14,708 nt of DNA. Source: Tateyamaria sp. (GTDB lineage Bacteria > Pseudomonadota > Alphaproteobacteria > Rhodobacterales > Rhodobacteraceae). A model generated the notes under the pieces. The model made no database searches and was not told the DNA's origin. It saw only the letters and a program-made list of their open reading frames with translations. The position numbers were made by a program, and so were the translations under genes. Below are positions 5,797 to 14,708 of this stretch, piece by piece. How positions within the stretch are numbered: position 1 is the stretch's first letter; each line of letters opens with the position of its first letter. The stretch spans positions 1 to 14,708 of the forward strand of contig JABITU010000043.1 of assembly GCA_018668195.1 (NCBI GenBank), given 5' to 3'.

Positions 5797-7050
5797 ATGC
5801 GCTTTTCAGGGCTGAAGGTCTTCAAGGAAGGACTGACAGGAAACAAAGGATGGGGGCCGCATTGGCGCAGCTCCGAACCCAAGGCAGAATACGACGTCGT
5901 GTTGATTGGCGGCGGTGGCCATGGTCTGGCAACGGCGCATTACCTGGCCAAGGTGCATGGCCTGACCAATGTCGCTGTTCTTGAAAAAGGTTATCTTGGC
6001 GGTGGCAATGTGGGTCGCAACACGACGATCGTCCGGGCCAATTACATGCTGCCCGGTAATTCTGAATTTTATTCTCACTCACTGAAGCTATGGGAAGGTC
6101 TTGAAGAGGATCTAAATTACAATGTCATGCACTCACAGCGTGGCATCATCAATCTCGTACATTCCGACGGCCAGCGAGACGCCTTTGCGCGCCGCGGCAA
6201 CATGATGATCGGGCAAGGCGATGACGCAATCCTGCTCGACACAGCGGGCGTACGCAAGATTCTGCCCTATCTGGATTTTGATCAAACCCGGTTCCCGATT
6301 TACGGCGGCCTCTATCACAAGCGAGGCGGTACCGCGCGCCATGATGCGGTGGCTTGGGGCTATGCCCGGTCGGCCAGCGACCGCGGGGTTGATTTGATCC
6401 AGCAGTGCGAGGTGACAGGCATTGATGTCGTGAACGGCGTTGTAAAGGGTGTGCAGACCACGCGCGGCCCGATCCGCGCCAAAAAGGTGGGTATGGTCGC
6501 AGCTGGGCGGTCCAGTCAGGTTGCCGCGATGGCGGGGCTGCGTCTGCCGATCGAAAGCCATGTCTTGCAAGCCTTCGTCACAGAGGGACTAAAGCCCTGC
6601 ATTGATCATGTGATCACCTACGGAATGGGGCATTTCTATATTAGTCAATCTGACAAGGGGGGGCTGGTCTTTGGCGGTGATCTGGACATGTATTCCAGCT
6701 ATGCTGCGCGTGGAAACCTGCCTCTGGCAGAACATGTGGTCGAAGCGGCGATGACGTTGATGCCTGTCATTGGCAAGGCCAAGATGCTGCGCAGTTGGGG
6801 TGGGATAATGGATATGTCGCCGGATGGGTCGTTCATCATGGATCGCACAGACATCGAGGGGCTCTTTGTGAACGCTGGCTGGTGTTATGGAGGGTTCAAG
6901 GCGACGCCTGCCTCTGGCCACACCTTTGCCCATCTGCTGGCAACCGGAACGCCACACCCGACTACTGTACGCCACCGTCTGGATCGTTTTCGGACAGGCT
7001 TTGGAATCATGGACGAGGAATCTACCGGCGCGCAGCACAACTTGCATTAG
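5797..7050 (+). CDS. soxB: Sarcosine oxidase subunit beta
   Basis: This 417-residue flavoprotein subunit is the site of sarcosine oxidation in the four-subunit sarcosine oxidase. The N-terminus (MRFSGLKVFKEGLTGNKGW) is typical of SoxB. The FAD loop is VVLIGGGGHGLATAHYL (34-50). KGYLGGGNVGRNTT (64-77) is the flavin/substrate-side block. RHDAVAW carries His182, equivalent to the histidine that covalently binds FMN at the alpha-beta interface in the Corynebacterium enzyme. GWCYGGFKATPASG (361-374) closes the active site. The start ATG 5797 has GGAGG (5788-5792) 4 bp upstream. It is the first gene of soxBDAG and 431 bp of non-coding DNA precede it, which is where control signals should lie. Length and all motifs are normal for the family. 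Confidence 0.97.
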   Translation: MRFSGLKVFKEGLTGNKGWGPHWRSSEPKAEYDVVLIGGGGHGLATAHYLAKVHGLTNVAVLEKGYLGGGNVGRNTTIVRANYMLPGNSEFYSHSLKLWEGLEEDLNYNVMHSQRGIINLVHSDGQRDAFARRGNMMIGQGDDAILLDTAGVRKILPYLDFDQTRFPIYGGLYHKRGGTARHDAVAWGYARSASDRGVDLIQQCEVTGIDVVNGVVKGVQTTRGPIRAKKVGMVAAGRSSQVAAMAGLRLPIESHVLQAFVTEGLKPCIDHVITYGMGHFYISQSDKGGLVFGGDLDMYSSYAARGNLPLAEHVVEAAMTLMPVIGKAKMLRSWGGIMDMSPDGSFIMDRTDIEGLFVNAGWCYGGFKATPASGHTFAHLLATGTPHPTTVRHRLDRFRTGFGIMDEESTGAQHNLH

Positions 7051-7124
7051 GTGTCGGGTGGCAGAATGGATTTGAGGATTGTGGGAGTAATGAACCGAAA
7101 CATGCGCATGACGGGAGAACGCTG

Positions 7125-7388
7125 ATGCGACTGCGATGCCCGATTTGCGGAGAACGGGATCACCGCGAGTTTTACTATCAGGGTTCGGCTGTCAAAATGG
7201 ACCGTCCTGATCCGGATGCGAATGCCGCAGCATGGGATGATTACGTGTATTTGCGTGACAACCAGCCGGGCCTGCTAGAGGAACTGTGGAGCCATGATGC
7301 GGGCTGTGGCGCCTGGCTGAAAGTGACACGCGATACCACGACACATGCGGTGCTCGCCACAGCCCTTGCGAAGGAGGAGCGGCGATGA
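7125..7388 (+). CDS. soxD: Sarcosine oxidase subunit delta
   Basis: This 87-residue zinc-binding subunit, the smallest part of heterotetrameric sarcosine oxidase, holds the complex together. The zinc ligands are visible as C5-P-I-C8-G near the start and H57-x3-C61 in LWSHDAGCGAW. The family hallmark FYYQGSAVKMDRPDP lies between. The frame stays open far upstream into soxB, but start ATG 7125 is fixed by GGGAG (7113-7117) and by family length. The 74-bp gap after soxB contains an 11-codon frame (7090-7125) whose stop overlaps this ATG (TGATG), perhaps by chance. The stop overlaps the start of soxA by 4 bp (ATGA), and the soxA ribosome site AAGGAGGA (7371-7378) lies inside this gene, so the two are translationally coupled. 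Confidence 0.96.
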   Translation: MRLRCPICGERDHREFYYQGSAVKMDRPDPDANAAAWDDYVYLRDNQPGLLEELWSHDAGCGAWLKVTRDTTTHAVLATALAKEERR

Positions 7389-10318
7389 GGGTCGATGGCA
7401 AGGGTATTGTCGACAAAAGCGTGCCGGTCTCCTTCACGTTTGACGGGACCACATACCGCGGCTTCGCCGGAGACACTCTGGCATCGGCGTTGCTGGCCAA
7501 CGATATCAGGCTTGTCGCGCGATCTTTCAAATATCACCGCCCCCGCGGGATACTTACCGCTGGGTCAGAAGAACCGAATGCTCTGGTCACCATCGGGCAG
7601 GGCGCGGCGACCGATCCCAACGTGCGGGCTACGGTGCAGGAGCTATACGAGGGCTTGTCAGCGCGCAGTCAGAATGCCTGGCCCTCTCTCGCCTTTGATG
7701 TAATGGCGGTGAACGATTTAGCAACCCCGTTTCTTGGGGCTGGGTTTTATTACAAGACGTTTATGTGGCCGCGCGCCTTTTGGGAAAAACTCTACGAACC
7801 GGTTATTCGCCGCGCTGCGGGCCTTGGGGGGTTAAGCGGCGAGGCTGATGCGGATCACTATGAAAAAGCATATGCGTTTTGCGATTTGCTGGTGGTGGGT
7901 GCAGGCCCGGCTGGTTTGATGGCGGCGCTTGTTGCGGCGCGATCAGGTGCTGATGTCATAATCGCTGACGAAGACAGCATCATGGGCGGACGTCTGAATG
8001 CCGAGACGGGGCAGGTGAACGGACAAGACGGCCACCTTTGGGCTGCGGAAATGGTCGAAGCCTTGTGCGCCATGGGCAATGTCCGCCTGATGACCCGGAC
8101 CACCGTCACGGGTGCCTATGATGGTGGAACCTTCGGCGCGCTTGAGCGCGTTTCACATCATGTTAAAGCGGTGCCCAAGGGTGGGGTCAAGGAAACCTTT
8201 TGGCGGATTGTCGCGCGGCGGTCGGTGCTGGCAGCTGGCGCACTCGAGCGTCACATCGCGTTCCAGAACAATGACCGGCCCGGAATTATGGCGGCGGGCG
8301 CGGTGCGGGCCTATCTAAACCGCTGGGGTGTTTCGCCGGGCAAATCGGTCACTGTTTTTGCCAACAATGATGATGCGCACCGGACAGCGGTCGACCTGCA
8401 GGCTGCGGGCGTGCATATCGCGGGTGTTGTAGACAGTCGCCAAGATGCAAAACCGCTGGGTGACTACCAACTCTATGCGGGTGCCATGGTGACGGGCACG
8501 CAGGGACGTCGGGGGCTCGAGACGATTTCGATCCAGACGGCGCGCGGAACAGAAAGGGTCTCCACAGATTGTCTGGCCGTGTCTGGTGGATGGAATCCAA
8601 CCGTTCATCTGACTTGTCATATGAACGGACGGCCTGCGTGGAGCCCGGAGATCGCCAGCTTTGTTCCGTCCGCGGGGGCCATTCCCGGCCTGCTGGCGGC
8701 CGGGGCTTGCAATGGGGCGTTTTCCACTGCCGAGTGTCTGGCCGAAGGGGCCAAAGCCGCGCATGACAGTCTTGAAGCGCTGGGCATTGCCGGTGCTGAA
8801 TACGAACTGCCGCAGGCGGATCATGCGACCTACGCGCTTGAGCCGCTTTGGGCTGTGCCTGGTCGGGGACGCGCGTGGCTTGATTTTCAAAACGATGTGA
8901 GCGTCAAGGATGTCAAACAGGCCGCGATAGAAAATTTCACCTCGGTCGAGCACATGAAACGCTACACGACACAGGGAATGGCGACCGATCAGGGCAAGAA
9001 TTCGAATGTGACGGCCTTGGCTGTGCTGTCGGATGCAACCGGACGCGGGATTCCAGAAACCGGAACAACCACTTTTCGCCCGCCTTACACTCCGGTTGCA
9101 TTGGCGGCACTTGGGGCCGGAGCACAGGGCAAAGGATTTGCGCCCGAACGTCTGACCACCAGTCATGCGCAAAGCGTCGCGGCGGGTGCCCCGATGATCG
9201 AAGCCGGGCAATGGTATCGCCCGTCGTATTTCCCGATCGATGGCGAACAAACTTGGCGTCAATCCTGTGATCGCGAGGTCGAGTACGTGCGCAACGCGGT
9301 CGGCGTGTGTGACGTATCCACGCTTGGTAAAATCGACATTCAGGGACCGGACGCAGCCCGCTTTCTTGATTTCGTATACACCAACACGTTTTCGACGCTG
9401 AAACAGGGGCGCGTGCGCTATGGTTTGATGTTGCGCGAAGATGGGTTTGTCATGGACGACGGCACAACCGCGCGCCTTGGGCCAAACCATTACGTGACGA
9501 CCACCACCACGGCAGCGGCAGGTGAAGTGATGCGGCATCTGGAATTTGCCGCTCAGGTGCTGCGTCCTGAATGGAATGTGCGGATCATGTCTGTAACAGA
9601 ACAGTGGGCGCAGTTTGCCGTGGCGGGGCCGCGGTCGCGCGATCTGCTGCTGGGCGTTTTGGATGAGCCGATCGACAATGAAAGCTGGCCGTTCATGTCC
9701 TGTGGTGCTGTGTCGGTAAAGGGTGTTCTTGGGCGATTGTTCCGCATTTCGTTCTCGGGGGAACATGCCTATGAGCTGGCGGTGCCTTCGCGCTATGGTG
9801 CGGCGCTTTTTAGCTTGCTGGTGGCGCGGGCCGAGGCCATGGCTGGCGGGGCATACGGCATGGAGGCGCTGAATGTCCTGCGCATAGAAAAGGGTTTCAT
9901 CACCCACGCTGAGATCCACGGTCGCGTGACTGCAGGCGATATCGGAATGGATCGGATGGTCTCGTCCAAGAAAGACTGTATCGGCAAGGTGATGGCCGCG
10001 CGCGCCGGACTCGTTGATGAGGAACGCGAGCAGCTTGTCGGCCTTAAACCCGTCGGCCCGGTCAAGCAACTGACAGCCGGTGCCCATATCTATTCGGATG
10101 GGAAAGATCCGGTAAGCGCCCATGATCAGGGCTATGTTACCTCTGCTGGGTTTTCTCCAACCTTAGGGCATTTCATTGGCCTTGGTTTTGTGCGCGAAGG
10201 GCTGAGCCGCCACGGAGAAGTGCTGCGCATGACCGATCATTTGCGTGGCATCGATACGCAGGTAGAGCTGTGTAACCCTGTATTCTTTGATCCGGAAGGA
10301 GGGCGGACCCGTGGTTAA
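7385..10318 (+). CDS. soxA: Sarcosine oxidase subunit alpha
   Basis: This is the 977-residue large subunit of heterotetrameric sarcosine oxidase. The complex converts sarcosine, tetrahydrofolate and O2 into glycine, 5,10-methylene-tetrahydrofolate and H2O2. Domain order: an N-terminal ferredoxin-like fold (about 12-95, with FAGDTLASALLAND and YHRPRGILTAG) that has no cysteine before Cys166, so no Fe-S cluster, as is normal for SoxA; a Rossmann NAD+-binding domain (VVGAGPAGLMAALVAARSGAD, 170-190) with the linked YYKTFMWP block before it; and a C-terminal aminomethyltransferase (GcvT-like) folate domain from about 605 (MIEAGQWYRPSYFP) to the end, with YGMEALNVLRIEKGF (824-838). It overlaps soxD by 4 bp and soxG by 8 bp. 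Length and motifs are complete. Confidence 0.97.
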   Translation: MRVDGKGIVDKSVPVSFTFDGTTYRGFAGDTLASALLANDIRLVARSFKYHRPRGILTAGSEEPNALVTIGQGAATDPNVRATVQELYEGLSARSQNAWPSLAFDVMAVNDLATPFLGAGFYYKTFMWPRAFWEKLYEPVIRRAAGLGGLSGEADADHYEKAYAFCDLLVVGAGPAGLMAALVAARSGADVIIADEDSIMGGRLNAETGQVNGQDGHLWAAEMVEALCAMGNVRLMTRTTVTGAYDGGTFGALERVSHHVKAVPKGGVKETFWRIVARRSVLAAGALERHIAFQNNDRPGIMAAGAVRAYLNRWGVSPGKSVTVFANNDDAHRTAVDLQAAGVHIAGVVDSRQDAKPLGDYQLYAGAMVTGTQGRRGLETISIQTARGTERVSTDCLAVSGGWNPTVHLTCHMNGRPAWSPEIASFVPSAGAIPGLLAAGACNGAFSTAECLAEGAKAAHDSLEALGIAGAEYELPQADHATYALEPLWAVPGRGRAWLDFQNDVSVKDVKQAAIENFTSVEHMKRYTTQGMATDQGKNSNVTALAVLSDATGRGIPETGTTTFRPPYTPVALAALGAGAQGKGFAPERLTTSHAQSVAAGAPMIEAGQWYRPSYFPIDGEQTWRQSCDREVEYVRNAVGVCDVSTLGKIDIQGPDAARFLDFVYTNTFSTLKQGRVRYGLMLREDGFVMDDGTTARLGPNHYVTTTTTAAAGEVMRHLEFAAQVLRPEWNVRIMSVTEQWAQFAVAGPRSRDLLLGVLDEPIDNESWPFMSCGAVSVKGVLGRLFRISFSGEHAYELAVPSRYGAALFSLLVARAEAMAGGAYGMEALNVLRIEKGFITHAEIHGRVTAGDIGMDRMVSSKKDCIGKVMAARAGLVDEEREQLVGLKPVGPVKQLTAGAHIYSDGKDPVSAHDQGYVTSAGFSPTLGHFIGLGFVREGLSRHGEVLRMTDHLRGIDTQVELCNPVFFDPEGGRTRG

Positions 10319-10856
10319 ACTGGCTGCAACATCGCCGCTTGACGATATGGCGCCGATGACCATTGGCACGGTATCCCTCAAAGAGGTGGACTTGGGCGTT
10401 CTGACCTCGCTTGCGCCCTACGGCGGGCAGCGTAAATCAATGAGCGCAGCACTTAAAGCTGCGCATGGGATGGCACTGCCCGCTCCGAACCGCATCACTG
10501 GCAAGGCAGGCGCACGCGCAATTTGGTTTGGTCGCGACATGGCGCTGCTGGCGGGCCCTGAACCTGATGCCTCTCTGGCGGAATATGGTGCGCTTACGGA
10601 TCAGACAGATGCCTGGGCTTGCTTGCAAATGTCCGGTGCAGATAGTGAAGACGTGCTGGCGCGGCTTGTGCCAGTTGATCTCGGCAATGCTTTTTCCAAG
10701 CGTGGCCATACCGTGCGTAGCCTGGTGCAGCACATGAACGGGTCAGTCACGCGCACTGGGGCAGACACGTTTTTGGTCATGGTATTTCGATCCATGGCGG
10801 GGACTCTTTTGCATGATTTACAAAGGGCGATGGAAAGCATTGCTGCGCGGCGATAG
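10311..10856 (+). CDS. soxG: Sarcosine oxidase subunit gamma
   Basis: This 181-residue small subunit completes the tetramer; it packs on the alpha subunit and carries no cofactor. I chose GTG 10311, because GGAAGGAGGG (10294-10303) lies 7 bp before it. An in-frame ATG at 10287 would put the ribosome site inside the coding sequence and lengthen the overlap with soxA to 32 bp. The chosen start overlaps the soxA stop by 8 bp. Family-like blocks include LAPYGGQRKSM (near 35-45), WFGRDMALL (near 69-77) and the late segment RLVPVDLGNAFSKRGHTVRS (near 118-137), typical of SoxG and distantly of GcvT. It is the last gene of the operon; folate and serine genes that often follow are missing here. Confidence 0.93.
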   Translation: MVKLAATSPLDDMAPMTIGTVSLKEVDLGVLTSLAPYGGQRKSMSAALKAAHGMALPAPNRITGKAGARAIWFGRDMALLAGPEPDASLAEYGALTDQTDAWACLQMSGADSEDVLARLVPVDLGNAFSKRGHTVRSLVQHMNGSVTRTGADTFLVMVFRSMAGTLLHDLQRAMESIAARR

Positions 10857-10892
10857 TGTCGGTGCTATTGATTCTTAACGACGGAGCCTGCC

Positions 10893-11195
10893 TTGACCCG
10901 CCTCGCATTGATGATTTCAGCCACACTTCTGGCGAATGCTGCTTTGGCCGATGAGCACCTAGAAGAGGCCTGTGTTTATCAGGCGAAATTGGTGTCTGCT
11001 ATCCAGATGGCCCGATTAAAACGCGTGCCGGAGCGGTCCGTTTCCGAACATATTCTGGCGACGGATCCCGACTGGCCTGAGCAATACAATGTCGCCATCC
11101 CCCTTATTGCACCATGGGTTTACGAACAAAAAAGACGCGTTATCAAGAAGAAAGATCTGAGCGCGGTCTGGGCCGAACTTTGTTTGCAGCAATAA
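10893..11195 (+). CDS. Small exported protein of unknown function
   Basis: This 100-residue protein begins with TTG 10893; GGAG (10883-10886) lies 6 bp upstream, and no ATG/GTG is better placed. Residues 1-19 (MTRLALMISATLLANAALA, then DEH) are a good Sec signal peptide with an ALA signal peptidase I site, so the mature chain of about 80 residues should be periplasmic. Two cysteines (27 and 97) near its ends could form a disulfide. The rest is mostly helical, with a central SEHILATDPDWPEQYNVAIP segment. I do not recognise a family. It lies 36 bp after soxG and 51 bp before dnaG, but its role need not relate to either. Codon use is like that of its neighbours. Confidence 0.75.
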   Translation: MTRLALMISATLLANAALADEHLEEACVYQAKLVSAIQMARLKRVPERSVSEHILATDPDWPEQYNVAIPLIAPWVYEQKRRVIKKKDLSAVWAELCLQQ

Positions 11196-11246
11196 GGGCA
11201 GGGGTTGCCTCTCGACTTTTGGTCGCATCGTCCCGATATTAACAGC

Positions 11247-13196
11247 ATGAGCCTGCCGCCTGGATTTCTAGATGAATTGCGCACGCGCCTGTCCCTTGGA
11301 CAGGTGGTTGGTCGCAAGGTCGCGTGGGATGCACGCAAATCTAATCAGGGCAAAGGTGACTTGTGGGCGCCTTGCCCGTTCCATCAGGAAAAGACCGCAT
11401 CGTTTCATGTGGATGATCGCAAAGGCTATTACTATTGCTTTGGTTGCCATGCCAAGGGTGATGCCATCAGCTTTGTCCGAGAGACCGAAAATGTAGGCTT
11501 CATGGAGGCGGTCGAGATTTTGGCAGGAGAGGCCGGCATGCCGATGCCGGAACGCGATCCGCGTGCTAAGGAAAAGGCAGACCGCCATACATTACTGGCA
11601 GAAGTCATGGAGCAGGCGGTTCAGCATTTCCGATTGCAACTCAAGACAGGGGCCGCCGCTGATGCGCGCAGTTATCTGGATCGGCGTGGTTTATCTGCTG
11701 CGGCGCTTGATCGGTGGGAGATAGGGTTCGCGCCGGATACCTGGCAGGGGCTTTGGGATGCGCTCAAGGCCAAGAGTGTCGAAGACGACCTGATCTTGGA
11801 CGCCGGTTTAGCAAAGCCCAGCCAGAAGGGCGGCAAGCCCTATGACACATTCCGTGGCCGCATCATGTTTCCTATCCGCGATGCCCGAGGCCGGTGCATC
11901 GCCTTTGGCGGACGCGCGATGGACCCAAATGACAATGCCAAATACCTTAATTCCCCTGAAACAGAATTGTTCGACAAGGGCCGTAACCTCTACAATCATG
12001 GGCCCGCGCGCACGGCCGCAGGCAAAGGCCAGCCGCTAATCGTGTCCGAGGGTTACATGGATGTGATTGCGCTTGCAGAGCATGGATTTGGTGCAGCCGT
12101 TGCTCCTCTTGGTACGGCCATCACCGAACATCAGTTGGCTTTATTGTGGCGCGTGTCGCCCGAGCCGATTATCGCGTTGGATGGCGATACGGCCGGTCTG
12201 CGTGCTGCGATGCGACTGATTGATCTGGCCTTGCCACTGCTGGAGGCTGGAAAATCTCTGCGCTTTGCGCTGATGCCCGAGGGGCAGGATCCCGATGACT
12301 TGCTCAAATCTCAGGGCGCGACTGCACTTCAAAAGCTGTTGGATGGTGCGATCCCGATGGTCAGTCTGCTGTGGCAACGCGAGACGGAAGGGAAAAATTT
12401 TGATAGCCCCGAACGCAAGGCGGCGCTCGACAAGGTTCTTCGTGACAAGGTTAAATTGATCCAGGACCCATCGATCCGACAGCACTATGGGCAGGCGATC
12501 AAGGATCTGCGCTGGCGACTTTTCCGGCCGCAGCACAGCGGAATAACCGCCCGAAAGGGAAATCGCCGATGGCAACCACCACAGTCCGCCATGCCAAGCA
12601 CAAAATCGTCAGTTCTGGCAAGCGCTGGGGATGCGCATGTGACCGTTCAACTGCGTGAGGCAGTGATCCTTGCTGCACTGATCTGTACTCCTCAGGTGGC
12701 CGAGGAATTCGAGAGCAGCCTTGAAAACCTTGAGTGCTCTGACAGAGACCATGCCGTTCTGCGGGATATGATCCTACGCCACTCTCGGGATGGTGCACGG
12801 GTGTTGCGTGAAAAGATTTTTGGCGCACTTGGGCCGGATGCCCTTGATAATATGCTATCATCGCGCCATTTGGCCATTATCCCCTGTATACGCACACCGG
12901 GGGATGCTGGCATGGTACGGTCCACCGTGGCCGAAGAGATCGCAAAACTTAGCGCGGCAGAGGGGTTGAATGCTGAAATAGCGGACGCGGTTCAGGACAT
13001 GGCGGGAACAGCAGATGAAGGTGTAACGTGGCGTCTGCGTGAGGCGGCAGCCGCAGCAGCAGATGCGTCACGAAGCACGCAAGAGGACATGGCCGAGTAC
13101 GAAACAGGCGACAATGGTGCCCGAGTAAGCCGCCGCGAGCTGGACGCCTTTGACGCTTTGATGGACAAGATCAGGTTTACTAAGCCAGGGCGGTGA
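11247..13196 (+). CDS. dnaG: DNA primase
   Basis: This 649-residue primase makes RNA primers at the replication fork with DnaB. The CHC2 zinc domain has C43, H46, C64 and C67 (APCPFH, YYYCFGCHAKGD). The RNA-polymerase core follows, with FRGRIMFPI near 202-210 and the RCIAFGGRAM block near 216-225. The Toprim motifs are SEGYMDVI (Glu268) and LDGDTAG (Asp312, Asp314). The C-terminal half (about 450-649) is the variable DnaB-interacting region. The frame is open to 11205, but ATG 11247 gives the usual start MSLPPGFLDELRTR; no clear ribosome site is visible in front of it. The gene precedes rpoD, as in the macromolecular synthesis operon, though rpsU is absent and an unrelated small exported protein stands in its place. 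Confidence 0.97.
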   Translation: MSLPPGFLDELRTRLSLGQVVGRKVAWDARKSNQGKGDLWAPCPFHQEKTASFHVDDRKGYYYCFGCHAKGDAISFVRETENVGFMEAVEILAGEAGMPMPERDPRAKEKADRHTLLAEVMEQAVQHFRLQLKTGAAADARSYLDRRGLSAAALDRWEIGFAPDTWQGLWDALKAKSVEDDLILDAGLAKPSQKGGKPYDTFRGRIMFPIRDARGRCIAFGGRAMDPNDNAKYLNSPETELFDKGRNLYNHGPARTAAGKGQPLIVSEGYMDVIALAEHGFGAAVAPLGTAITEHQLALLWRVSPEPIIALDGDTAGLRAAMRLIDLALPLLEAGKSLRFALMPEGQDPDDLLKSQGATALQKLLDGAIPMVSLLWQRETEGKNFDSPERKAALDKVLRDKVKLIQDPSIRQHYGQAIKDLRWRLFRPQHSGITARKGNRRWQPPQSAMPSTKSSVLASAGDAHVTVQLREAVILAALICTPQVAEEFESSLENLECSDRDHAVLRDMILRHSRDGARVLREKIFGALGPDALDNMLSSRHLAIIPCIRTPGDAGMVRSTVAEEIAKLSAAEGLNAEIADAVQDMAGTADEGVTWRLREAAAAAADASRSTQEDMAEYETGDNGARVSRRELDAFDALMDKIRFTKPGR

Positions 13197-13202
13197 TGCG
13201 TT

Positions 13203-13230
13203 TTGGCAGCGAAACCTTCAGAGATTTAAC
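13203..13230 (+). promoter_or_regulatory. Candidate sigma-70-type promoter for rpoD
   Basis: TTGGCA (13203-13208, 5 of 6 matches to the -35 consensus) and TTTAAC (13225-13230, 4 of 6 to the -10) are 16 bp apart, starting 7 bp after the dnaG stop. A transcript would begin near 13237, just where the hairpins and GANTC sites start. Read-through from dnaG is equally possible. Confidence 0.35.
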
Positions 13231-13236
13231 GTATAT

Positions 13237-13298
13237 GGGTGGCCGAATCACCCAAAGGCATGGATGATTCTTTTAGTGATTCGGTAAGACGAATCACT
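13237..13298. promoter_or_regulatory. rpoD leader: GANTC cluster in inverted repeats
   Basis: AGTGATTCG (13275-13283) is perfectly inverted as CGAATCACT (13290-13298) around a 6-bp spacer. CGAATCAC also occurs once more at 13244-13251, inside a second small hairpin, GGGTG (13237-13241) with CACCC (13249-13253). These elements contain GANTC at 13245, 13278 and 13291; a fourth is at 13266. GANTC is the CcrM methylation site in alphaproteobacteria. The stem ends 13 bp before the rpoD ribosome site. Confidence 0.6.
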
Positions 13299-13324
13299 TA
13301 GGAGCCCCGGCAAAGGAGCCCAGG

Positions 13325-14708
<1,384 letters not shown>

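Noticed and set aside
7090..7125. 11-codon frame whose stop overlaps the soxD start
   Set aside because: The ribosome-like GGGAG is two bases from its ATG and the soxD ribosome site is independent and well placed.
8315..10123. 602-codon open frame on the - strand opposite soxA
   Set aside because: It is a shadow of the biased codon use of soxA; its product is Arg/His-rich with no domain, and soxA on the + strand is unmistakable.
10857..11246. rpsU in front of dnaG, as in the classical operon
   Set aside because: The only gene there encodes an exported protein unlike ribosomal protein S21.

Overview
The window is an ordinary chromosomal stretch of an alphaproteobacterium, most likely of the Rhodobacteraceae / Roseobacter group. 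Four things point there: protein signatures (a DnaG starting MSLPPGFLDELRTR, a roseobacter-type RpoD N-terminus, a SoxBDAG set), moderately GC-rich codon use, dnaG directly followed by rpoD without rpsU, and clustered GANTC sites of the kind methylated by CcrM. All genes I can support read on the + strand. There is no CRISPR array, tRNA, rRNA, IS element or phage gene.

Region 1 (1-3760) is a catabolic-looking gene string. It holds the C-terminal end of a FOXRED1-like FAD amine/amino-acid oxidase, then an NAD-dependent short-chain dehydrogenase resembling uronate dehydrogenase but with changed substrate positions. Next comes an M19 'dipeptidase' relative that has lost canonical metal ligands, and a 3-hydroxyisobutyrate-dehydrogenase-like beta-hydroxyacid dehydrogenase. 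The last gene is a small two-helix membrane protein of unknown function. The first three genes are tightly packed. The beta-hydroxyacid dehydrogenase gene is preceded by a 16-bp inverted repeat that would fold over its Shine-Dalgarno sequence.

Region 2 (3760-5796) has a glutamate dehydrogenase gene with its own leader. After it lies a 431-bp stretch without a convincing gene, which contains a strong stem-loop and two TTGAT/ATCAA operator-like sites.

Region 3 (5797-10856) is a complete heterotetrameric sarcosine oxidase operon, soxBDAG. The enzyme oxidatively demethylates sarcosine to glycine, passes the C1 unit to tetrahydrofolate and makes H2O2. The usual companions (glyA, purU, folD) are not beside it. 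The neighbouring glutamate dehydrogenase and the oxidase/M19 cluster upstream are compatible with a broader role in methylated-amine and amino-acid nitrogen turnover, but that link is inference.

Region 4 (10893-14708) has a small exported protein of unknown function, then dnaG (primase) and rpoD (primary sigma factor, cut by the window end). The dnaG-rpoD gap carries four GANTC sites in 51 bp, two of them inside a perfect 9-bp inverted repeat. I regard this and the SD-covering stem at 2221-2264 as the most noteworthy non-coding signals. I did not find a wholly new multi-gene system.
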